Assembly (NCBI GenBank): GCA_007123515.1
Contig: SKKY01000056.1
Location: 1 to 5,024 of the forward strand
Source: Clostridia bacterium
Lineage (GTDB): Bacteria; Bacillota; Peptococcia; Peptococcales; SKKY01
Direction: 5' to 3'
DNA length: 5,024 nt
The notes below the pieces were generated by a model. That model saw only the letters and a list, made by a program, of their open reading frames with translations. It was not told where the DNA came from and made no database searches. The translations under genes were made by a program, and so were the position numbers. This document shows, piece after piece, positions 1 to 4,704 of the stretch (positions are counted from its first letter, which is position 1; each line of letters begins with the position of its first letter).

Positions 1-1942
1 AAGAATTGTTGCTGTTGTTCAGGATGTTGATAGTAACTACGATATTGATATTATAAAACCAATTATAAATAAAGTTGAGGAAATTTCAGGAAAAAAATAT
101 GATAAAGGACTAGCAGGGTTTCCTTTCAGAGTTGTTGCAGATCATGCCAGAGCTTGCACGTTTTTAATTGCTGATGGTGTGCTGCCAAGTAATGAAGGCA
201 GAGGATATGTCTTGCGCCGTATTTTAAGAAGAGCAGCAAGATTCGGAAAGGTTCTTGGAATCAACGAGTCTTTCCTGCACCAGTTCCCACCATTAATCAA
301 TAAGCTAATGGGAGAAGACTATCCTGAGATTGGTGAGAAGCTTGAATATGTACAAAAAGTTATTAAAATTGAAGAAGAAAGATTTCAGCTGACGTTAGAA
401 GACGGTATGAAAATAGTTAATGATATCATTAACAGAATGAAAACCGAAGCAAGAACGCAGATCACAGGCAAGGAAAGCTTTACACTTTATGATACCTATG
501 GATTTCCAATAGATCTGACATCGGATATTGCGGAAGAACACGGATTCACTGTTGATGAAGAAGGGTTTAATAAAGAAATGGAGCTTCAAAAACAAAGAGC
601 CCGTGATGCTCAGAAAGAGAATCGTTCATGGGATCTGGCTTTTGCTGTTTCCTCTGATTTTTCAGAAATACCCAAAACACTTTTTGATGGCTATCAAACG
701 TACGAACTTGAAGTGAAAATTATAGGTGCCCTTGTAGAAGGTGAAAAGAGAGAGATGTTAATTGCCGATCAGGAAGCTTTTGTTATCCTGGATAAAACGC
801 CTTTTTACGGAGAAGGCGGCGGGCAGATCGGAGACAAGGGAATCATAACTTTCTCCGATGGTGAATTTGAAGTCATCGATACAAAAATCATGCCTGATGG
901 AAAATATGTTCATGAGGGGTATGTTAAAGGACAAATTACAGTAGGTGAAGCCGGAGTAGCTAAAGTTGCCGAAACGCTCAGAAAAAGTACGGAAAGGAAT
1001 CATACGGCAACCCATATACTGCATAAAGTGTTAAAAGAGATCTTGGGTGATCATGTCAACCAGGCCGGTTCTTATGTTAACCCGGAAAGACTGCGCTTTG
1101 ATTTTTCACACTTTTCTCAGGTAACAGCTGATGAGCTTGAAACCATTGAAAAAAAGGTAAATGAAGTTATATTAAGTAGTATTGTAGTAGACTCTTTTGA
1201 AACAGAGTTGGATAATGCTAAAACAATGGGCGCCGTTGCCTTATTCGGTGAAAAATATGATGATCAGGTTCGATGTATTAAAATTGGAAATTATAGCATA
1301 GAATTATGTGGAGGGACGCATATTAACAATACCAGCGAAATCGGTTTGTTTAAAATCGTTTCTGAAGCTGCGGTTGCCGCCGGAATGAGAAGAATTGAAG
1401 CAGTAACTGGGTTTGAAGCGTATAAAATGCAAAAGAATGATGAAAAACTGCTTCAAAGAGTACTGGAAATTCACAAAAGCAATAGAGCGGAAATTTTGTC
1501 AAAAGCAGAAGCACAACATCAGAAAATAAAAGAGCTTGAACAGGAAATACAGAAGTTTAAAAAGGAAGAATCAAAAGATGTAGTTGGCAAATTACTTGAT
1601 CAAGCCACAGACATTAATAGTGTCCGTGTGCTTGTTGCCGAAATTGATAACAAGTCAGTTGAAGAATTAAGAGAAATGGCTGATCAGTTCAGAGATAAAC
1701 TTGGAAGTTCAGTGGTGGTTCTTGCTTCTGCATCAGGAGGGCGGGTTAACCTGATAGCAGCGACTACAAAGGATCTTTCAGGAAAGGCTCATGCAGGAAA
1801 TATTATAAAACAGGCAGCAATTGCCTGCGGCGGTGGCGGCGGTGGCCGACCCGACCTAGCTCAGGCCGGTGGAAAAGATCCAGCTAAAATTAATGAAGCG
1901 CTGCAAACAGCGATGGATGTTATAAAAGATCAGCTATCCTAA
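1..1942 (+). CDS. alaS: Alanine--tRNA ligase (AlaRS), 5'-truncated by window edge
   Basis: Cytoplasmic class II synthetase that attaches alanine to tRNA-Ala and hydrolyses mischarged Ser/Gly-tRNA-Ala. The frame is open from base 2, and the coding sequence continues upstream of the window. The 646 visible residues start at RIVAVVQDVDSNYD. The end of the aminoacylation domain carries the motif 3 segment NEGRGYVLRRILRRA (visible residues about 63-77). The editing domain has YGEGGGQIGD (269-278), HTATH (H334, H338) and CGGTH (C436, H440), which is the four-residue zinc/editing set. A charged coiled-coil segment (about 420-475) follows, then the C-Ala domain with the glycine run ACGGGGGGRPD near the C-terminus. 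The spacing H334 to C436 is 102, as in E. coli (H564, C666), implying about 230 missing residues and a full length near 876, normal for the family. The GTG at 179 is an internal valine codon, not a start. No terminator follows; the next gene starts 23 bases after the stop. Confidence 0.98.
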   Translation, partial: RIVAVVQDVDSNYDIDIIKPIINKVEEISGKKYDKGLAGFPFRVVADHARACTFLIADGVLPSNEGRGYVLRRILRRAARFGKVLGINESFLHQFPPLINKLMGEDYPEIGEKLEYVQKVIKIEEERFQLTLEDGMKIVNDIINRMKTEARTQITGKESFTLYDTYGFPIDLTSDIAEEHGFTVDEEGFNKEMELQKQRARDAQKENRSWDLAFAVSSDFSEIPKTLFDGYQTYELEVKIIGALVEGEKREMLIADQEAFVILDKTPFYGEGGGQIGDKGIITFSDGEFEVIDTKIMPDGKYVHEGYVKGQITVGEAGVAKVAETLRKSTERNHTATHILHKVLKEILGDHVNQAGSYVNPERLRFDFSHFSQVTADELETIEKKVNEVILSSIVVDSFETELDNAKTMGAVALFGEKYDDQVRCIKIGNYSIELCGGTHINNTSEIGLFKIVSEAAVAAGMRRIEAVTGFEAYKMQKNDEKLLQRVLEIHKSNRAEILSKAEAQHQKIKELEQEIQKFKKEESKDVVGKLLDQATDINSVRVLVAEIDNKSVEELREMADQFRDKLGSSVVVLASASGGRVNLIAATTKDLSGKAHAGNIIKQAAIACGGGGGGRPDLAQAGGKDPAKINEALQTAMDVIKDQLS

Positions 1943-1952
1943 ATCTATATAC

Positions 1953-1958
1953 AGGAGG
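1953..1958 (+). promoter_or_regulatory. Strong ribosome binding site of the ireB-like gene
   Basis: AGGAGG lies 7 bases before the ATG at 1966, a near-consensus Shine-Dalgarno sequence. It fixes the start of the small downstream gene and excludes an overlapping ORF that begins at 1979 in another frame. It lies in the 23-base gap after alaS, where I see no promoter or terminator, so the gene is probably co-transcribed with alaS. Confidence 0.85.
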
Positions 1959-1965
1959 AAACGTT

Positions 1966-2199
1966 ATGAACCCGAAATTTGATAAAACAGTGCATTTTAA
2001 ATTGGATCAGGAAAATGACAGATATATCAAAGAAATTTTGGACAATGTGTATGCTTCACTGGAAGAGAAAGGATATAATCCGGTTAACCAACTTGTTGGT
2101 TATATCATATCTGGAGACCCGGCTTATATTACCAGTTACAACGAAGCCCGGAGTCAAATCAAAAAAATAGACAGAAATGAACTGGTTGAAGAACTTTAA
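1966..2199 (+). CDS. IreB/ReoM family regulator (UPF0297), apparently C-terminally shortened
   Basis: Small cytoplasmic regulatory protein of the UPF0297 family (IreB of Enterococcus faecalis, ReoM of Listeria, YrzL of Bacillus). Known members are phosphorylated by a PASTA-domain Ser/Thr kinase and control peptidoglycan synthesis through MurA. The sequence shows the family hallmarks: an N-terminal FDKTVHF, where T8 aligns with the phosphorylated T7 of IreB/ReoM, then SLEEKGYNPVNQLVGYIISG (31-50), DPAYI (51-55), the basic stretch ARSQIKKIDR (61-70) and NELVEEL at the end. At 77 residues it is shorter than the usual 84-90. The stop TAA follows VEEL exactly where relatives continue with a short conserved tail, and a tail-like stretch persists in frame downstream (see 2200-2223). 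A strong RBS and its place between alaS and ruvX support it as a real gene. That it regulates cell-wall synthesis here is inference from the family. Confidence 0.93.
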   Translation: MNPKFDKTVHFKLDQENDRYIKEILDNVYASLEEKGYNPVNQLVGYIISGDPAYITSYNEARSQIKKIDRNELVEEL

Positions 2200-2223
2200 A
2201 AGCACTATATAAAAAAAGAGTGA
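2200..2223 (+). other. Untranslated in-frame remnant of the IreB C-terminal tail
   Basis: Directly after the ireB stop TAA (2197-2199) the same frame reads KHYIKKE and then stops at TGA 2221-2223. As I recall family members, the equivalent segment after (V)EEL is an aliphatic residue followed by a basic/aromatic tail such as RYYLKG in E. faecalis IreB. Reading one residue in place of the TAA would give an 85-residue protein of normal length. TAA is one base from TTA (Leu). The would-be TGA stop lies within the ruvX ribosome binding site, a typical arrangement for coupled genes, which suggests this was the ancestral end of ireB. Confidence 0.6.
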
Positions 2224-2226
2224 GGT
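2218..2226 (+). promoter_or_regulatory. Ribosome binding site supporting the TTG start of ruvX
   Basis: GAGTGAGGT contains GAGG (2222-2225), 11 bases before TTG 2237. The spacing is a little long but acceptable. It is 20 bases from the next in-frame ATG (2246), which is too far, so the TTG start is preferred. Confidence 0.55.
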
Positions 2227-2236
2227 TATAAGTACA

Positions 2237-2647
2237 TTGCGAATTATGGCATTGGATATTGGCGATAAAAAAATTGGTGTGGCATTAAGTGATGCTTTAA
2301 AAATAACTTCTCAGGGTTTTGAGACATATATTAGAAAGAACAAGAAGCAAGATTACCTTTATTTTTCCGAATTGGTTAAAAAAAATGAGGTAGAGACTCT
2401 TGTCCTTGGTTTGCCCAAAAATATGAATGGAACAGAAGGGCCTCAGGCTCTTAAAGTTAAAGAATTTGCTGAGGATTTCAGCAATTATTCTGATGTAAAA
2501 ATAGCCTACATTGATGAACGGCTGACAACGATGGAGGCTGAAAAAATGCTGATATCCGGTGACGTTTCCAGAAAAAACAGAAAAAAAGTAATAGACAAAG
2601 TAGCTGCAAATTTAATTTTACAAAATTATTTACAAAGACATCATTAA
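2237..2647 (+). CDS. ruvX: Holliday junction resolvase-like / pre-16S rRNA nuclease RuvX (YqgF family)
   Basis: RNase H-fold nuclease of the YqgF/RuvX family. Members resolve Holliday junctions in some bacteria, and E. coli YqgF is implicated in 16S rRNA 5' maturation. The 136-residue product has the usual family length. It carries the first acidic motif LDIGDKKIGVALSD (6-19, D7), the strand-loop LVLGLPKNMNGTEGP (55-69), the second acidic motif YIDERLTTMEAEKML (91-105, E94) and the last acidic site KKVIDKVAA (116-124, D120), so the three acidic residues expected for two-metal catalysis are present. The start is TTG: it gives the canonical N-terminus MRIMALDIG and has an RBS, whereas the ATG at 2246 would remove the first residues of the beta strand leading to D7. 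It lies 37 bases after the ireB stop and is probably co-transcribed with alaS and ireB. Which of the two biochemical roles applies here cannot be read from the sequence. Confidence 0.96.
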   Translation: MRIMALDIGDKKIGVALSDALKITSQGFETYIRKNKKQDYLYFSELVKKNEVETLVLGLPKNMNGTEGPQALKVKEFAEDFSNYSDVKIAYIDERLTTMEAEKMLISGDVSRKNRKKVIDKVAANLILQNYLQRHH

Positions 2648-2654
2648 CGGCTAA

Positions 2655-2683
2655 TTGTTTTTCTTGCAATTTAAATCTATATT
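2655..2683 (+). promoter_or_regulatory. Candidate sigma-A-type promoter before the DUF1292 gene
   Basis: In the 69-base gap after ruvX, TTGTTT (2655-2660, 3 of 6 matches to TTGACA) is separated by 17 bases from TATATT (2678-2683, 5 of 6 matches to TATAAT). Transcription would begin near 2690, just before the RBS. A second overlapping option is TTGCAA (2664-2669) with TAATCT (2687-2692) preceded by TG, an extended -10 form, also with a 17-base spacer. Such matches are common by chance in AT-rich DNA, so this is only a candidate. I see no terminator in this gap, so read-through from ruvX is also likely. Confidence 0.33.
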
Positions 2684-2697
2684 TGTTAATCTTTTTT

Positions 2698-2706
2698 GGA
2701 GAGGAG
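2698..2706 (+). promoter_or_regulatory. Ribosome binding site that decides the DUF1292 start
   Basis: GGAGAGGAG lies 10 bases before ATG 2717. The upstream in-frame TTG at 2696 overlaps this purine run itself, so it cannot be the start used with this site. Confidence 0.75.
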
Positions 2707-2716
2707 TGTGTGTCAT

Positions 2717-2986
2717 ATGTCTAATGCTCATGAAAATGAAAACCTGGTTCTAATTGATGAAGAAGGCAATGAAATCGAATTTGGATTTGTTGGCAGTATT
2801 GAATCAGAAGGTAATGAATACGTTGTTCTTTCTCCTATAGAAGGAGAAGATATGGATGAAATAATTATTTTCAAGGTTGAAAAAGAAGACGACGAAGAGT
2901 TTCTTGTTGAAATAGAAGACGATGAAGAATGGGAAAAAGTAGCGGACTTGTGGGACGAAGTCTCGGAAGAAACAGAAACAGAGTAA
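2717..2986 (+). CDS. Acidic DUF1292 family protein (YrzB-like), function unknown
   Basis: An 89-residue protein of the DUF1292 family, which commonly sits between ruvX and mltG in Firmicutes; its biochemical role is not known to me. The family pattern is visible: NLVLIDEEGNEIEF (9-22), a short strand EYVVLSPIEG (34-43), a further strand pair IIIFKVEKE (49-57) and FLVEI (62-66), and the ending DDEEWEKVADLWDE (68-81), typical of the DEEWxxVxxxxxE tail. It is extremely acidic: 35 Asp/Glu against 3 Lys and no Arg, about 39% acidic. The pentad EDDEE occurs twice, at 57-61 and 67-71. There are no signal or membrane segments, so it is predicted cytoplasmic. The ATG at 2717 is chosen over the upstream TTG at 2696 because the RBS lies between them. 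An intrinsic terminator follows 9 bases after the stop, so this is probably the last gene of its transcript. Confidence 0.9.
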   Translation: MSNAHENENLVLIDEEGNEIEFGFVGSIESEGNEYVVLSPIEGEDMDEIIIFKVEKEDDEEFLVEIEDDEEWEKVADLWDEVSEETETE

Positions 2987-2995
2987 TATCAGAGG

Positions 2996-3016
2996 CCACC
3001 CAGCTGGGTGGTTTTT
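2996..3016 (+). terminator. Rho-independent terminator between the DUF1292 gene and mltG
   Basis: CCACCC (2996-3001), a 4-base AGCT centre and GGGTGG (3006-3011) form a perfect 16-base palindrome, so a 6-bp G+C-rich stem with a tetraloop. It is followed at once by TTTTTATTTT (3012 onwards). It begins 9 bases after the DUF1292 stop codon and is the only convincing intrinsic terminator in the window. It separates the alaS-side genes from the mltG group, unless read-through is substantial. Confidence 0.88.
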
Positions 3017-3027
3017 ATTTTATATAG

Positions 3028-3033
3028 AAGGGG
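3028..3033 (+). promoter_or_regulatory. Ribosome binding site of mltG
   Basis: AAGGGG lies 5 bases before ATG 3039, a short but workable spacing. Only about 22 bases separate the terminator T-run from the start codon, and this site occupies part of them. Confidence 0.6.
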
Positions 3034-3038
3034 ATGCT

Positions 3039-4058
3039 ATGAATAAAATAGTAAAGATATTTTTAACTGTATTTTTTATCTTTGTGGCTATTTTGGCGAC
3101 CGGTTATATCTATTATAACAGTCAGCTTGCTCCTGTTAGCCAATCAGATGATGAAATGAGTCAGTTTTTTGAAGTAGAACGTGGACAAACACCTGCTGTT
3201 ATTGCTACATCATTAAAAGAGCAGAATTTAATAAAAGATGAACGATCATTTCTTGCTTATATTCGTTTGAATAATTTAGCGCCTTCACTAAAAGCCGGAA
3301 ATTATTTGCTTAGTGATCATATGTCTGTTCAGGAAATAACAGAGGTTCTAGTATCCGGCGTATCCGTTCAGAAACGATTTACTGTTCCGGAAGGATTTGC
3401 TATTTGGGAAATCGCTGAACTATTTGAAAAAGCAAATATTATGTCTCAGGAAGAGTTCTGGGAATTGGCAATTGATGAAGAGTTTCCTGAGTATGAATTT
3501 TTACAGGGGATAAAAAATGACAGGCACAGAATGGAAGGATATCTTTTCCCGGAAACATATTATATTTCCGGTCAGGAAAGCCCAAGAAAGATTTTTACTA
3601 TTATGCTTGATCAATTTGAAAAAGTGCTAAGCCGAATGCCGGAAAATAAGTCTGGGCTTACCTCAAGAGAAGTATTGATTTTGGCTTCTGTGGTTGAAAA
3701 AGAGGCGGTTTCGGATAAAGAACGACCAGTGATTGCTTCTGTATTTTTAAACAGAATTGATATTAATATGCGCCTGCAAAGTTGCGCGACCATTCAATAT
3801 GCACTGGAAGAAAGAAAAGAGGTGCTTTATTTTAGCGACCTTGAAATTGAATCACCATATAACACATATAAATATGCAGGCTTGATGCCTACACCGATTT
3901 CTAACGTTGGTGAACGCTCGTTACGAGCGGTGTATGAACCTGCTGATACCGATTACCTTTTCTTTTTTGCAAAGAATGATGGTACCGGTGAGCATATATT
4001 TACCAGAAGCAATGAAGAACATGAAAGAGAAATGAGAAACTGGGGATATCGACAGTGA
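3039..4058 (+). CDS. mltG: Endolytic murein transglycosylase MltG (YceG-like)
   Basis: Membrane-anchored lytic transglycosylase that cuts nascent glycan strands and is thought to act as a terminase for peptidoglycan polymerisation. The 339 residues begin with a single membrane anchor (about 5-27, IFLTVFFIFVAILATGYIYY) with a short cytoplasmic N-terminus, so the rest is extracytoplasmic. A LysM-like domain (about 43-105: FEVERGQTPAVIATSL to AGNYLLSDHMSVQEI) precedes the YceG catalytic domain, with MEGYLFPETYYI (165-176), LILASVVEKEA (213-223) and MRLQSCATIQYAL (244-256). Near the end is SPYNTYKYAGLMPTPISNVG (272-291). E220 in VVEKEA aligns with the catalytic glutamate of E. coli MltG (E218). 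The length is normal for Firmicutes and no key residue is missing. The stop overlaps the start of the methyltransferase gene, implying translational coupling. The terminator upstream raises the question of where its promoter lies. Confidence 0.97.
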   Translation: MNKIVKIFLTVFFIFVAILATGYIYYNSQLAPVSQSDDEMSQFFEVERGQTPAVIATSLKEQNLIKDERSFLAYIRLNNLAPSLKAGNYLLSDHMSVQEITEVLVSGVSVQKRFTVPEGFAIWEIAELFEKANIMSQEEFWELAIDEEFPEYEFLQGIKNDRHRMEGYLFPETYYISGQESPRKIFTIMLDQFEKVLSRMPENKSGLTSREVLILASVVEKEAVSDKERPVIASVFLNRIDINMRLQSCATIQYALEERKEVLYFSDLEIESPYNTYKYAGLMPTPISNVGERSLRAVYEPADTDYLFFFAKNDGTGEHIFTRSNEEHEREMRNWGYRQ

Positions 4059-4699
4059 AAGATGTATTAGATCAGAATCTGCAGTCATTTATAAGGGAGC
4101 TTCTTCCTGTTAAAAACGAGTTGTTTTGCGAAATAGAGAGCTATGCAAAAGAAAAGCATGTTTCTATTGTTGACTATGAAGTAGCGGTTTTCTTAAAGAT
4201 GATGGTAGCTTTAAAACGGCCCAAAAAGATTCTTGAAATAGGAACCGGACTGGCTTTTTCAACGATTCATATGGCCGAAGCACTCGATAATACATCACAG
4301 ATTCTGACCATAGAAAGATTACAGGAACGTCTTGAAAAAGCTTCATATTTTATTAAAAAAAGCCAACAGGAAAAAAAGATCACTTTAATTCATGAGGATG
4401 CCAGAGACTTTATCATTCAGTTAAACGAAACCTTTGATTTTATTTTTCTTGATGCTGCAAAAGGCCAATATGGAAAATTTTTAGAATCATTTGATCATCT
4501 TTTAGAGCCTGGCGGATTAATTATTGCTGATAATGTTTTAGTTAATGGTTGGGTGATTGATCTTGAAATTCCGGAGAGAAGAAAAAGAACAATGGTAAAT
4601 AATATGAGGAAATTTCTTGAAAGTTTTCTGGATAATGAGAAATATGAAATGTCACTGGTTCCTCTTGGGGACGGTCTTGCTTTAATCAGAAAAAGGTGA
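4055..4699 (+). CDS. trmR: SAM-dependent O-methyltransferase, probable tRNA 5-hydroxyuridine methyltransferase TrmR
   Basis: Class I methyltransferase of the O-methyltransferase family 3 (YrrM/TrmR). In B. subtilis TrmR methylates 5-hydroxyuridine at tRNA position 34 to 5-methoxyuridine. In the 214 residues, motif I is KKILEIGTGLAFST (57-70), E87 in LTIERL (84-89) is placed to bind the SAM ribose, and HEDARDF (113-119) lies next to the adenine site. DFIFLDAAKGQY (128-139, D133) and GLIIADNVL (154-162, D159 and N160) supply the likely metal ligands of this family. The end VPLGDGLALIRKR (202-214) is typical. The third glycine of motif I is Ala67. The start is GTG 4055, overlapping the mltG stop by four bases (GTGA), with GGGGA (4042-4046) 8 bases upstream as RBS. 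The adjoining U32 gene favours the tRNA role over catechol-type O-methylation, but substrate remains inferred. Confidence 0.9.
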   Translation: MKDVLDQNLQSFIRELLPVKNELFCEIESYAKEKHVSIVDYEVAVFLKMMVALKRPKKILEIGTGLAFSTIHMAEALDNTSQILTIERLQERLEKASYFIKKSQQEKKITLIHEDARDFIIQLNETFDFIFLDAAKGQYGKFLESFDHLLEPGGLIIADNVLVNGWVIDLEIPERRKRTMVNNMRKFLESFLDNEKYEMSLVPLGDGLALIRKR

Positions 4700-4700
4700 T
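4692..4700 (+). promoter_or_regulatory. Ribosome binding site that decides the U32 gene start
   Basis: AAAGGTGAT matches the 3' part of the ideal Shine-Dalgarno AGGAGGTGAT and overlaps the end of the methyltransferase gene (TGA 4697-4699). Two in-frame ATGs follow, at 4699 and 4705. The first lies inside the site, so the second, 8 bases after the GG, is the better start. Confidence 0.6.
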
Positions 4701-4704
4701 GAAT

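Noticed and set aside
179..181. GTG as a possible start of the alaS reading frame
   Set aside because: The frame is open upstream to base 2 and encodes clear AlaRS sequence (QDVDSNYD, ADHARACTFLIADG), so this is an internal valine codon.
1826..1849. Glycine-codon run near the end of alaS as a microsatellite or contingency repeat
   Set aside because: The glycine-rich CGGGGGGRPD segment is a conserved part of the AlaRS C-Ala domain, and the codons (GGC/GGT) are mixed.
2197..2199. Reassigned TAA codon
   Set aside because: TAA ends alaS, ruvX and the DUF1292 gene at normal family lengths in the same window, so it is read as stop here.
2194..2212. Programmed +1 frameshift at CTT TAA in ireB, resembling the prfB CTT TGA slip site
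   Set aside because: A +1 shift would give only KSTI before another stop and no family-like tail. The tail that resembles the family is in the original frame, and no strong upstream stimulatory Shine-Dalgarno is placed as in prfB.
2246..2248. ATG start for ruvX
   Set aside because: It would lose MRI of the canonical MRIxxLDxG N-terminus and has no RBS at a suitable distance.
2696..2716. TTG start extending the DUF1292 protein by seven residues
   Set aside because: The codon overlaps the purine-rich RBS itself, and the extra residues do not look like the family; the ATG at 2717 has correct RBS spacing.
3021..3026. TATATA as a -10 box for an mltG promoter
   Set aside because: The -35 position falls in the terminator stem (ACCCAG) with no match, and transcription would start within the mltG RBS.
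395..4346. Several antisense or out-of-frame reading frames of 60-90 codons (for example 395-595, 758-1024, 2478-2669, 3611-3793 and 4164-4346 on the minus strand)
   Set aside because: Each lies wholly or almost wholly inside a well-supported conserved gene and shows no recognisable protein family; they are frame shadows.
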